The notes: generated by a model not told the origin, from the sequence alone. Counted from the stretch's first letter, positions 52,765-61,250 are shown. The stretch: DNA of 64,000 bases from Firm-04 sp045591925 (GCA_045591925.1 JAZNTW010000096.1:89821-153820); one strand, 5' to 3'. Made by a program: numbers and translations.

Positions 52765-53852
52765 TACACTTCCTCCTCCGTTTCGATTTCTTCGTTGACG
52801 TAAAGCTGGCGCTCTTTGAGATATTGAATCAGCTCCGGCTCTGTAATAGTCATAACAAAATCTCGCCATGACTGCGCTGCGATTTCCTCTTCGGACATAA
52901 AAAGAGCCACATCGCAAATCTTATTCACAAGCTGCAATGTGGCTATCAGCGTATTCAGTTTGAGGGTTCCTCTGAACAGCCGGAATTCAATCGTCTGGTA
53001 TGCGCAAAGGTTGATCGCAGCGTATCTGCCGACATTGCCTTTTTTCGCTTTGTCAAGAATCTGCTTTCCTGTTTTTTCGATACCGTACCGCGCTGCCCAC
53101 CGGTTCATGCTGTAAGGGCTGCGTCTTGAAAAGGTGAACAGTTCGTTCCAATGCAGTTCCGTGAAGAACAGAATGCGTTCGATCACTTTCTCTTGCTCTT
53201 CGTGGGTTTCTCCGAATGCATCTCTGTTCACATGGATGTGCAGACCGCAGGTGTTTGTCATATGGGAACGATAGCCCATGTGAACAGCCTCCTGAAGGAT
53301 ATCGTCCCAGTACATCTCATTCAAATGATAGTCAAGAGTCATCGGGTGCGTGACGATTTCAAAACCGTCATCGAGACTGCCGTCGCTCTTGCAGTAGATA
53401 TGTTCGCAACGAATGTTCGTCTGCTTCTTGATTCGGGCTGCGCTCTCATCGTCTTTTCCTGCGCCGTCAATCTCCAGTTCTACGCCGAAAAAGCGCGTAC
53501 CATCGCCATAAAAGATTGGCTCAGGCTTATAGCCATATTCCTCGATCTCCGTATCCAGACGGTCATAACAGTTCGCGCAGTAGGGCAGATCGTTGTGCCA
53601 CAACACATCGTTATCGTGTAAAATACGGCCACATCCCTCGCAACGGCGATAGTGGTCATCGAAACAGCATTCACAGAGTGTTGTGTGATCGTCACAGATT
53701 GCGTCATTGCGCCAGATCGTTTCACCGCAATGATCGCAGGTGACCGTGTGCTCGTCCGCACAGTCATCGCATAAGAGCTCATCATCCATTTCGATTCCTT
53801 CTGATTCTTCCAGGATACAGCCGCAATGACTGCACAGTCTTTGTTCTTCCAT
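52764..53852 (-). CDS. Amidoligase (COOH-NH2 ligase family) with N-terminal zinc ribbons
   Basis: 362 residues; GGAGG nine bases before ATG 53852. The first ~100 residues contain repeated CxxC pairs (CSHCGC, CDDC, CDHCGE, CECC, CEGCGR, CANC). The ligase domain follows with RFFGVELEIDGA, CKSDGSLDDGFEIVTHPMT and TCGLHIHVNRDAF, the Glu/Asp/His set of the glutamine-synthetase-like amidoligase family. Members form amide bonds between a carboxylate and an amine using ATP. It is encoded with a class II amidotransferase, a pairing known for this family from comparative genomics. Peptide or protein modification is likely, target unknown. Confidence 0.85.
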   Translation of the reverse strand: MEEQRLCSHCGCILEESEGIEMDDELLCDDCADEHTVTCDHCGETIWRNDAICDDHTTLCECCFDDHYRRCEGCGRILHDNDVLWHNDLPYCANCYDRLDTEIEEYGYKPEPIFYGDGTRFFGVELEIDGAGKDDESAARIKKQTNIRCEHIYCKSDGSLDDGFEIVTHPMTLDYHLNEMYWDDILQEAVHMGYRSHMTNTCGLHIHVNRDAFGETHEEQEKVIERILFFTELHWNELFTFSRRSPYSMNRWAARYGIEKTGKQILDKAKKGNVGRYAAINLCAYQTIEFRLFRGTLKLNTLIATLQLVNKICDVALFMSEEEIAAQSWRDFVMTITEPELIQYLKERQLYVNEEIETEEEV

Positions 53853-53870
53853 TCGTTTTTACCTCCTAAA

Positions 53871-53898
53871 ATGAAAATGCCCCGCCATAAGGCGGGGC
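53871..53898 (-). terminator. Terminator between DUF960 gene and amidoligase
   Basis: GCCCCGCC / GGCGGGGC, loop ATAA, followed on the minus strand by ATTTTCATTTT. It is 2 bases past the stop of the upstream gene and would reduce read-through into the amidoligase. Confidence 0.75.
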
Positions 53899-53899
53899 T

Positions 53900-54184
53900 T
53901 CAATACTCTTCTGCTAAAAGCATGGTGCAATAGGTTTCGCTGTCAATGACATATACCTTTGCGGTGACAGGATCATTCGTCGGCAGCATATAGAGCATAT
54001 GATGCTCAGGCTGCTCGGATGTGTGCCGAATCTGCTGCATCCCACCAAAGGGTTCCAGCCGGAACACCTGCAAATAGTCCCGTTCATCCGGGAGCAGCTC
54101 AATGCAGTTCCAGATGAAGATTTGCAGGGGCGGCGGGATATTTGCGCTGACACCGCGGGTCAGGTAGCGTGGGTTGTCGAACAT
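53900..54184 (-). CDS. DUF960-family protein
   Basis: 94 residues from ATG 54184, nine bases after GGAGG. MFDNPRYLTRGVSANIPPPL and DYLQVFRLEPF are hallmarks of DUF960, a small family common on Firmicute mobile elements with no known function. It is followed by a terminator and then the amidoligase operon. Confidence 0.82.
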   Translation of the reverse strand: MFDNPRYLTRGVSANIPPPLQIFIWNCIELLPDERDYLQVFRLEPFGGMQQIRHTSEQPEHHMLYMLPTNDPVTAKVYVIDSETYCTMLLAEEY

Positions 54185-54259
54185 GATACGGAGCCTCCTT
54201 TTCGATTGATTTGAATGCGATGCGCTGTGCATTCATCATAATAATATATATGTAGGAAA

Positions 54260-54295
54260 TCAAAATAATAGAAAATGCCGGCACGAGGCCGGCAT
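54260..54295 (-). terminator. Terminator-like hairpin upstream of the DUF960 gene
   Basis: ATGCCGGC / GCCGGCAT, loop of five, followed on the minus strand by TTTTCTATTATTTT. No minus-strand gene lies upstream of it, so it may be a leader attenuator, or it may shield the operon from transcripts entering from the right. Confidence 0.55.
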
Positions 54296-54334
54296 CTATT
54301 CCAAAAATCAACAATTTTGACAGTACATATAAAT

Positions 54335-54359
54335 AATTGAAATGTATTACATTTCAATT
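54335..54359. promoter_or_regulatory. Perfect inverted repeat in the divergent region
   Basis: AATTGAAATG / CATTTCAATT with a 5-base spacer. It lies between the DUF960 gene (minus) and mobilization module 2 (plus). A second palindrome TTGGTATATACCAA is at 54455-54468, 23 bases before the module 2 start. They may be operators or oriT parts. Confidence 0.6.
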
Positions 54360-54490
54360 AAAGGGACGCTTGCATGCCTTTCGTAAGATTCTATAAACGA
54401 TAAGACTATAGAGAATATGAATTGGATATCAAGATAGTCCCTTTTATCATCAATTGGTATATACCAATAATACTGAAGGAGGTTTTCGAT

Positions 54491-54796
54491 ATGAAAACTA
54501 AGAGTCAAAAGCAGCAGGAGCTGGCAAAGAAACGGGCTGATGAATCTACGAAGCCCATATCTGTCCGCCTTAATAGCCATGAACAGGCTATTGTGGCAGA
54601 AAAAGCAGCGGCTAAGGGCATGAAGCCATCCACCTATATGGGATATGTCTCGGTTCATGGGTGTGACGGGATTTCTCCCGCGGAAAAGGTCAGATTCCAG
54701 AATGTCATTAACCATGCCGCAGATGCATTGGAGGCATTTGCGCCGGAAGAAGCGGCAAAAATAAGAATGGAGGGTGATTCGATATGGGACTTGTGA
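54491..54796 (+). CDS. MobC-like mobilization protein, module 2
   Basis: 101 residues from ATG 54491, eight bases after GGAGG. The N-terminus is strongly basic (MKTKSQKQQELAKKRADES); ISVRLNSHEQAIVAEKAAAK is a ribbon-helix-helix start. The C-terminal half is helical. Its end overlaps the relaxase-like gene by 13 bases, as in compact mobilization modules. It is encoded on the opposite strand to module 1. Confidence 0.75.
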   Translation: MKTKSQKQQELAKKRADESTKPISVRLNSHEQAIVAEKAAAKGMKPSTYMGYVSVHGCDGISPAEKVRFQNVINHAADALEAFAPEEAAKIRMEGDSIWDL

Positions 54797-55266
54797 TTAT
54801 AAAATGCGGAAATCCGGGCGACGATGAGCATCTGGAGCATCTCGCGCAGTATATGAGCGATGATCGCAAGCTGATGATCGGCGGAAACGGTGTAAATTAC
54901 ACGGATGCTAAGCAGGTTGCAAAGCAGATGCAGAGCTTGAAAGAGGATTTCGGAAAAACCAAGAACCGATCTCATGTGCAGGTGATTTTACCCTACAGCC
55001 AAAAAGGCATTACACCTGAAAAGGTCTGCGAATACACAAAAGATGCGGCAGCATATTTTATTAATGATTATCAAACGCTCTACTGTGCACATGAACCGGA
55101 CGAAAAGTGTGACTATTATCATTCGCATATTATGGTCAATCCGGTTAATATTCATAACGGAAAGATGATGGAGACAGATCCGGTTAGTCTGAAACCGCTT
55201 TGTGATCATGTGGCGAAGATTACCGGTGCGAAAGTCAGACTGAAATTCAAGAAGAATGAGGAATAA
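54784..55266 (+). CDS. Short relaxase-like protein, module 2
   Basis: 160 residues. RSHVQVILPYSQKG and YCAHEPDEKCDYYHSHIMVN (the His-x-His metal motif of MOB relaxases) define a minimal relaxase domain; a Tyr candidate occurs near YMSDDRKL. There is no C-terminal domain, so it is about half the length of a usual relaxase. It may be a complete small relaxase or a helper of the larger protein at 46620-47720. Confidence 0.7.
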   Translation: MGLVIIKCGNPGDDEHLEHLAQYMSDDRKLMIGGNGVNYTDAKQVAKQMQSLKEDFGKTKNRSHVQVILPYSQKGITPEKVCEYTKDAAAYFINDYQTLYCAHEPDEKCDYYHSHIMVNPVNIHNGKMMETDPVSLKPLCDHVAKITGAKVRLKFKKNEE

Positions 55267-55438
55267 GGGAGCAATTTTAGCAATGCCCGAAGTATGATGG
55301 AGTGCTTCAGGTTCCGCTTTTGCTCAGGAATTATTCTGTGTGGATTCCGGCGTAATATAATGGTAGTATGTGTTCTTGTAGCAATACACAAAACAGCTTG
55401 CATCTTCTTGTGAATTTGTACGATAATATGTAAAATAC

Positions 55439-55467
55439 TTGCTTTGCAGTTGATTGTTTGGTATAAT
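55439..55467 (+). promoter_or_regulatory. Promoter of the dockerin-protein gene
   Basis: TTGCTT, 17-base spacer, TATAAT at 55462-55467, 52 bases before ATG 55519. The rest of the 250-base gap from the relaxase-like gene shows nothing. Confidence 0.75.
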
Positions 55468-55518
55468 ATAGATATATATCCTGTTGCTGCTTTGATCTAT
55501 TGGAAAGGATGTTATTAT

Positions 55519-56739
55519 ATGAAACAATTACGAAAGCTTGCTTTTATTTGTGCGGTATTCTTTGGGTTGACCTGCACATTCCCGCTTCTGCCGGAGCGTG
55601 TTTTTGAAAAGAGTATTGCATACGCAGCAGATTTAGTTGATTCGGGAACCTGCGGCAAAAATGCCGTGTGGCAGCTCAGCAGCGACGGGACGTTCACCGT
55701 CAGCGGAACCGGGGAGATGTACGGACTATATTCCCAGTTTCTTGAATCATGGGAAGAAGAAAAGAGCGATATCAAAACAGTCGTCATCGGCAGCGGGATT
55801 ACCAATGTGGGCGCTCAGTGCTTCTCCGGCTGTCCGAACCTGACGTCTGTCACACTGCCCGATACCCTCACAGCCATACATGAAAGCGCATTCTCCAGCT
55901 GCAAAGCGCTGACAGCAATCGCGTTTCCGGATTCCCTCACTAGTATCGGCACAATGTCGTTTGCAATGTGCAAAAAGCTGACGGATCTCTCAATTCCTCA
56001 ATCGGTCAGCAGCATCGGTTCTCTGGCGTTTTCCGGAACAGCGTGGCTGGAAAAAGAGAAAGAAAAAAGTCCGTTTGTCATCATCAATCACCTGCTGATA
56101 TACGGACCGGACACAGAAGAAGCTGTGATTCCGGACGGTGTCACAACCGTTGTCAGCGATGCATTTTACAGCAGAAGCAATATGACAAAACTGACGATTC
56201 CCGACACAGTCACAAACATCGAATACAATGCGTTCCTGGAATGCACGGGGCTAATCAGCGTTACCGTTCCGGATTCCGTAACCGATCTGGGTATGCAGGC
56301 GTTCTGCAAGTGTGCCGCACTCAAAGAGGTCACGATTCTGAATCCCGTATGCAAAATATACGACAGAGCAAATACCTTTGCCAATGATAACGAAACGTAT
56401 TCGGGCGTAATAAAGGGCTATGACGGTTCAACGGCGGAAGCATATGCCGCAAAATACGGTTACAAATTTGAATCGCTCGGTGCCGTACCGCTCAAAGGCG
56501 ACATCGACGGAAACGGCGATGTTTCTGTCGAGGATGCGCAGATGACACTTCAGGCGTATACGCATCTGCTTGCAGGCAAGAACTCGGGACTGACCGCTGA
56601 GCAAGCAATAGCTGCCGACGTCAACGTAGACGGCGAAGTGACCGTTGAGGACGCACAGTCAATCCTGCAATACTATACCGAAGCGCTTGCCGGCAAAAAT
56701 CCCACATGGGACAAGATCCTGCACCCGAATCAGACATAA
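55519..56739 (+). CDS. Secreted BspA-like leucine-rich-repeat protein with C-terminal dockerin
   Basis: 406 residues from ATG 55519 (AAAGGATG seven bases upstream). A signal peptide ends near SIAYA-AD (~36). BspA-type LRR_5 repeats run from ~75 to ~315, each with an ITNVGAQCFSGCPNLTSVTL-like pattern. Residues ~330-400 are a type I dockerin with two calcium loops (DIDGNGDVSVEDAQMTLQAY and DVNVDGEVTVEDAQSILQYY). It should dock to a cohesin on a scaffoldin and may bind host or plant surfaces. A cellulosome-type module on a mobile element is unusual. Confidence 0.92.
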   Translation: MKQLRKLAFICAVFFGLTCTFPLLPERVFEKSIAYAADLVDSGTCGKNAVWQLSSDGTFTVSGTGEMYGLYSQFLESWEEEKSDIKTVVIGSGITNVGAQCFSGCPNLTSVTLPDTLTAIHESAFSSCKALTAIAFPDSLTSIGTMSFAMCKKLTDLSIPQSVSSIGSLAFSGTAWLEKEKEKSPFVIINHLLIYGPDTEEAVIPDGVTTVVSDAFYSRSNMTKLTIPDTVTNIEYNAFLECTGLISVTVPDSVTDLGMQAFCKCAALKEVTILNPVCKIYDRANTFANDNETYSGVIKGYDGSTAEAYAAKYGYKFESLGAVPLKGDIDGNGDVSVEDAQMTLQAYTHLLAGKNSGLTAEQAIAADVNVDGEVTVEDAQSILQYYTEALAGKNPTWDKILHPNQT

Positions 56740-56913
56740 CAATCCAAACCCGGAGCAGCTGTGTGAATTGGCTGCTCCGATTCTTTGTATTGCATAGCGA
56801 ATTGTTTGAGATTGGCAGCTTTGCGTGTTATGCGCGGGAAATCACCAAGATGCCATTCCAGATTGTCTATGAGACAAAGGAAAGTTGGTAAGAGATATAT
56901 AGAAAAGATGAAT

Positions 56914-56931
56914 GCCCGCCGATTGGCGGGC
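56914..56931. terminator. GC hairpin downstream of the dockerin gene
   Basis: GCCCGCC / GGCGGGC with loop GATT, followed by ATTTCGCCTTTT, about 175 bases after the dockerin stop. It probably ends that transcript, but the T tract is weak. Confidence 0.45.
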
Positions 56932-56933
56932 AT

Positions 56934-57311
56934 TTCGCCTTTTCAGAGCGGATGACTGGGAATATTCGTCCCACCGACATGGCTACGGTTCTTGCACCGA
57001 ATAAACAGGGAGATATGGCCGTATTTCCCATGATATGTGGCTTTACGCATGAAGCCGCGTCGCAGCCGATCATCAACTGCCGCATTGAAACTGCCGATCA
57101 AAAGGCTTTATGGAAGGATTCATGGTTCAGGCGACGGTGTATTATACCTGCTTCGTGGTACTTTGAATGGGGCATCCCGCCTTCAGAGGTCGGTTTCCAT
57201 AATGATAATGAACAGCATAGCATCAAAAAGGAAAAGTATGCAATCCAGCCCGAAAGAACAGAAATAACATCGTTATGGAGCCCCGCAAGGGGCTCATGTT
57301 ATTTCTGTTGA
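56934..57311 (+). pseudogene. Remnant of a SOS-response-associated peptidase (SRAP/HMCES, YedK) gene
   Basis: The frame reads SERMTGNIRPTDMATVLAPN, then INCRIETADQKALWKDSWFR, RRCIIPASWYFEW and KYAIQPE, all recognisable SRAP segments. The start with the catalytic Cys2 (MCGRY) is gone, and the C-terminal part with the conserved His-containing motif is missing. The end merges into a long inverted repeat (57257-57309). It cannot be functional. Confidence 0.75.
57257..57309. repeat. Long inverted repeat at the end of the SRAP remnant
   Basis: Outer arms AACAGAAATAACAT and ATGTTATTTCTGTT (14 bp, perfect) enclose an inner stem GAGCCCC / GGGGCTC with loop GCAA; seven unpaired bases lie on the left side. 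The shape resembles a terminator or a small insertion scar. Confidence 0.7.
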
Positions 57312-57349
57312 ATTTCTCTTCTTGGTTTTATCATATTACACAAAAGGAC

Positions 57350-57379
57350 TTGCTATTTCATATGGATATATGATATAAT
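57350..57379 (+). promoter_or_regulatory. Promoter of the helicase-nuclease gene
   Basis: TTGCTA, 18-base spacer, TATAAT at 57374-57379, about 100 bases before ATG 57482. A second TATAAT at 57413 lacks a matching -35. Confidence 0.6.
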
Positions 57380-57481
57380 GATGACAATCACCAATTTGTG
57401 ATGTATATAGTGTATAATAAAAAAAGACAGTACAAGAATCGACCATATAGTCCTGATTTCTTTCGAGAGGAGTGACTGGAT

Positions 57482-60400
57482 ATGAATAAGCAAGAAGCCT
57501 TTATAGAGATTAATAAACTTCAAGATGAATATGTTAGCGAACTAATCGGATTGATTAACAGCTCAGAGTATTCTTCTATGAAAGCTATCAACTTTACATC
57601 TCCTACAGGTACTGGAAAAACCAAAATGATGAGTAAGCTTATTGATCGTCTCCCGGAATACTACTTCATTATTACAACTCTTTCAAAAGGCCAATTGAAT
57701 CGACAAGTAAGAGATAGCCTTATCCAAGACTGTGATAATGATAATTTCATAGTATATGGCAGTGCAGATTATAGGATTAACAGCAGGCTTGAGGCAGATG
57801 ATATATTAAGTCGAATTCCAAAGGGAAAGGAATGCATCTGGCTGCGAGACGAAGGACATATAAGAACAAATCGTTTTGAAGAACTGCTTGCAGATCGCTG
57901 CTACAAGGTAATAAACTTCTCAGCAACAAATAATCATAGTGATATTCAGTGTAATTTTACCCAAACAATGATGCTGAGAACAGTAAACCAGACAACAGGA
58001 ACTCCTGAGCAAGCGATAAGAAAACTTATAGAAATTAAGAAAATGCATAAGAACATTCCGAATTACAATCCTTGTGCTATCTTCAGATGTGTTGGAAATG
58101 ATGATAATCTTCTTCAAATCATCATAACGCTCTGCAACGAGAATAAACTAAAGTACATTGATATTACTAACGAAGACTATATTATGGCTGAAATTTGCGA
58201 AGATGATAATGAATATGATGTTATAATCAATAAGTTCAAGCTTATAGAGGGAATAGATATACGCAGAGCCCATGTGCTTTATATGGATAATCAGCCGTCA
58301 AACAATGCTACGATTATTCAGGCAATAGGAAGGTGCAGAAGGAATGCACTGCTGTATCGAGATGATATTGATATTCTAGCACCTGAAAATGACGAATTGT
58401 TAAAAGCTACAAGAGAGTGCTATGTTTATTATAATGTCGAGAAAATGAAAGTTGCCACAGATGAAAATGGTGAACTTCAATACGCTTTCTGCAATTATGT
58501 ATCCTGTCAGGAATTAAAAGCGAATACGACAATAGATGTAGTGAATGGGCAGCTTTCAAACGGACTATATGTAATAGAATTACAGGGAAAGACAGGCAGT
58601 TATAGCATAAAAGCGGATGAAGAAACAGGCTTCAATACTATAGAACCTGCAACAGAATTCTATGACACGGTAATTAAGGAAGTCGATAATAACTATGTTT
58701 ATATCGGCGGATGGCCCCAAATGAAGAAGGTCCATACCGAAAACATAAAACTCTTTCCGATAAAACATACCGACCGAAGATATAATAGAGAAACGGGCAG
58801 TTTCGATATTGTAGAATGTGATCCGTATTATTCTATATGTGAAAATTATGATCAACGCAACGCGCCTTGTGAAATCTCCGATACAGCATTAGAACTATTT
58901 ACAGCCGCGATGAAAAAATACTCAAGAGAATATATATATTCTAAGATCGCTGATTATTGTATTGATATTCTTTACCCGCATTATATAGAATATGATGATT
59001 ATTCGTTGAAAAAAGAAATATCCGCCTATATATCTGAAAACAGCGATAGAACCGGACGAAAGAAATTCTGTCAAATACTGCTGGATATTCAAAATAAAAG
59101 GGTGGATGTGTGCAGCTTTACATACTCAATACATGAAATCTGCTCCGAAAAAGAACTACTAATACTGCAATCTCATTGCATTAGTAAGAAAAACGCAAAA
59201 ATGTCTAACGACGATATAGTAGAGTATGTTAAACAAGCCATAAAGGCCAGATGTGCATATTTCCGATACAAATACTATTTAAGACAGCAAGCCTCTTTGG
59301 TACTGGGAACCGAAACGGAAACAACTTTAACCTTGAGTGAAATGAGCGAATATGTTTCTTCATATAAAAGAAATAATCCACGAGATGAAAACGACGCATT
59401 CAATAGAATCGTGTATATGTTGGAGGATAGGTTCACTCAGGAATATCCATATATTCAATTAAAGCAATGTTGTATCAGAAGTGAATTATTGTTAATTCAA
59501 TATTTATGCGTTAAGGCAAAAGAGAATAACGAATCCGATGAAGTGATGATGAAGCATCTGAATGATATTGTTGCCCTTAAGAAGAACTTCTATTGTTCAA
59601 ATTATGGCACGGAAGCCGAAATAGTCCTGAATTCGATTTTAGACAAAGATATCCAAGAAATATATACCGGAATCAATCCTATACAATTATCATTAGAGTT
59701 AACATATCCTGAGAAAGCCGTTATCGACAATGATTACATCCGCAAATATTTTGAGGAATTTGATGCGAAGCTCGAGCGAATAAGTGCTTCAAAAGTCTGG
59801 TTTATGTGCTTTGACGATGTATTTCAATCAATAGTTAATGGCATGAACTCTACGAAAGATAATCTGACAAACGGACAAATCGATCATTTGAAGTATTCAT
59901 ATGAGCCTTTATTTGAAACAGTTTCCGATACCGAAGAATTCCTGATACGCAATAAATACATCAGAAGAATGAGCAGGATATCGAAGCGGGCACTTAAAGA
60001 ATTAGTTCTGTATACTCCGTATAAAAAGGTAGTGAACGATAGAGAGAGTGCCATAATCGGCGTGGATCTAATGAAACAAATCAGTATAGACAATACTGCG
60101 ATATGGATTGAATCTTCAAATGTAAGTTCAAAGATTGAAAACTATAACAAGTTCAATTCTTTTCTGACCACGAGATATAAACGAGAGTTAGAACAAGCCA
60201 AATCACAGTGTTTCAAAGGGAAGAATAATTTTGCCCTTGATAAAAAGTGTAACTCTATTGTAGGATATTGCGTCGAGTATTATTCCAAGTATTTAGTATA
60301 CGGCGAATCGTATCTTGGTCATTTTATAGAGCTGGCTAAGGAGGAAGCAAACTCTGACGTTATAAATGACTGTATCATTATCAGAGCTTGTATGCTTAAG

Positions 60401-60820
60401 TACAAAGAATTGATGGTTCTCAGCTTTGGTAAAGGAGTATCTAAGCTGATCAATGTAATATCCGCACAGCAAATCGTCAAGGAAAAGTACAGCTACTTCG
60501 TGAAACTGGTTGTTGAACTTGGATCCAGAACTGCAAGTTTTGTAATGAAAGAATTGTATCATAATGAGAAGCCGGTTAATAATTATGATCCTGACCTTTC
60601 TATAGAGCATATCTCTGGATTAGCAGACTACATCACTGAAGATACAATATTGGATGTTAAAGTCCGCAATTATATCGATGAGAAATGTGTTCGTCAGGTT
60701 CTTGCGTATCATTACTTATCAACCAAGCGCTCGGATCTGAGAATAAAAAGAGTAATCGTATATGATGCTACAAGCGATAGAGCTGTTGAAGTCAATATAC
60801 CGGAATCAGAAGTATTGTAG
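57482..60820 (+). CDS. SF2 helicase fused to a C-terminal PD-(D/E)XK-like nuclease; defence candidate
   Basis: 1112 residues from ATG 57482, nine bases after GAGAGGAG. Helicase motifs: Walker A TSPTGTGKT (39-47), motif II RDEGH (Asp123-Glu124), motif III SAT (147-149) and motif VI QAIGRCRRN (280-288). The middle ~600 residues are helical and match nothing I know. The last ~70 residues read GLADYITEDTILDVKV and then VRQVLAYHYLS, an Asp1049 / Asp1058-x-Lys1060 / Gln1072 pattern of PD-(D/E)XK nucleases, ending in an IKRVIVYDA strand. It is very A/T-rich, stands alone and is the last gene before attR. Large helicase-nuclease proteins of this sort are typical of anti-phage systems; function is inferred. 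Confidence 0.8.
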   Translation: MNKQEAFIEINKLQDEYVSELIGLINSSEYSSMKAINFTSPTGTGKTKMMSKLIDRLPEYYFIITTLSKGQLNRQVRDSLIQDCDNDNFIVYGSADYRINSRLEADDILSRIPKGKECIWLRDEGHIRTNRFEELLADRCYKVINFSATNNHSDIQCNFTQTMMLRTVNQTTGTPEQAIRKLIEIKKMHKNIPNYNPCAIFRCVGNDDNLLQIIITLCNENKLKYIDITNEDYIMAEICEDDNEYDVIINKFKLIEGIDIRRAHVLYMDNQPSNNATIIQAIGRCRRNALLYRDDIDILAPENDELLKATRECYVYYNVEKMKVATDENGELQYAFCNYVSCQELKANTTIDVVNGQLSNGLYVIELQGKTGSYSIKADEETGFNTIEPATEFYDTVIKEVDNNYVYIGGWPQMKKVHTENIKLFPIKHTDRRYNRETGSFDIVECDPYYSICENYDQRNAPCEISDTALELFTAAMKKYSREYIYSKIADYCIDILYPHYIEYDDYSLKKEISAYISENSDRTGRKKFCQILLDIQNKRVDVCSFTYSIHEICSEKELLILQSHCISKKNAKMSNDDIVEYVKQAIKARCAYFRYKYYLRQQASLVLGTETETTLTLSEMSEYVSSYKRNNPRDENDAFNRIVYMLEDRFTQEYPYIQLKQCCIRSELLLIQYLCVKAKENNESDEVMMKHLNDIVALKKNFYCSNYGTEAEIVLNSILDKDIQEIYTGINPIQLSLELTYPEKAVIDNDYIRKYFEEFDAKLERISASKVWFMCFDDVFQSIVNGMNSTKDNLTNGQIDHLKYSYEPLFETVSDTEEFLIRNKYIRRMSRISKRALKELVLYTPYKKVVNDRESAIIGVDLMKQISIDNTAIWIESSNVSSKIENYNKFNSFLTTRYKRELEQAKSQCFKGKNNFALDKKCNSIVGYCVEYYSKYLVYGESYLGHFIELAKEEANSDVINDCIIIRACMLKYKELMVLSFGKGVSKLINVISAQQIVKEKYSYFVKLVVELGSRTASFVMKELYHNEKPVNNYDPDLSIEHISGLADYITEDTILDVKVRNYIDEKCVRQVLAYHYLSTKRSDLRIKRVIVYDATSDRAVEVNIPESEVL

Positions 60821-60955
60821 AATAAGAGCGTGTTAAAATTGCGTTAAGAGACTAATTCAGTAACAAGACCTTTAAGATCACGGCACACGAAATCGCACAC
60901 GCATCAAAATCATCACATCTAAAAGCGCGCATTTGCGATACTTTTATAGAGCAGC

Positions 60956-60984
60956 AGATAGGGTTCGAATCCTTTCTCTATCCG
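60956..60984 (+). other. tRNA 3'-end-like fragment
   Basis: GATAGGGTTCGAATCCTTTC resembles a tRNA T-arm (loop TTCGAAT) and is followed by CTCTATCC as an acceptor-like strand. No matching 5' acceptor, D-arm or anticodon is found upstream, so it is at most a fragment. It lies in the 499-base gap (60821-61319) after the helicase gene, which otherwise holds a hairpin at 61046-61068, an arm-type repeat and a terminator. Confidence 0.35.
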
Positions 60985-61045
60985 AAATCCAGAGGTTTCA
61001 TAAATACGTGGTTTTCGATATCCTTCTAAGCTTAATGCACTCATA

Positions 61046-61068
61046 AGAGAGGGGGCAATCCCCTCTCT
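61046..61068. terminator. Hairpin downstream of the helicase-nuclease gene
   Basis: AGAGAGGGG / CCCCTCTCT with loop GCAAT, 225 bases past the stop. There is no T run, so termination is uncertain. Confidence 0.4.
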
Positions 61069-61207
61069 AGTATATACACTTCAATACCTTATGACCGGCA
61101 ATCGAAATATGTGTCATGATAATATACTTCGACACGCTGAAATCAATTTGAAGCAAACCTGAGCACATTCATTTTTGTCACCCGCCCTGCCATCCACCTG
61201 AACTTGC

Positions 61208-61227
61208 GGGTGACAAACGGGTGACAA
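61208..61227 (+). repeat. Integrase arm-type direct repeat, right
   Basis: Identical to 45055-45074 and in the same orientation (GGGTGACAAACGGGTGACAA). An inverted TTGTCACCCG stands just to its left at about 61177-61186. It is 140 bases inside attR. Confidence 0.65.
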
Positions 61228-61250
61228 ATCGCTGTTTTTGCATCCAAAAA

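Noticed and set aside
56706..56891. 61-codon plus-strand frame after the dockerin gene
   Set aside because: It starts inside the dockerin gene, has no ribosome site and matches nothing.
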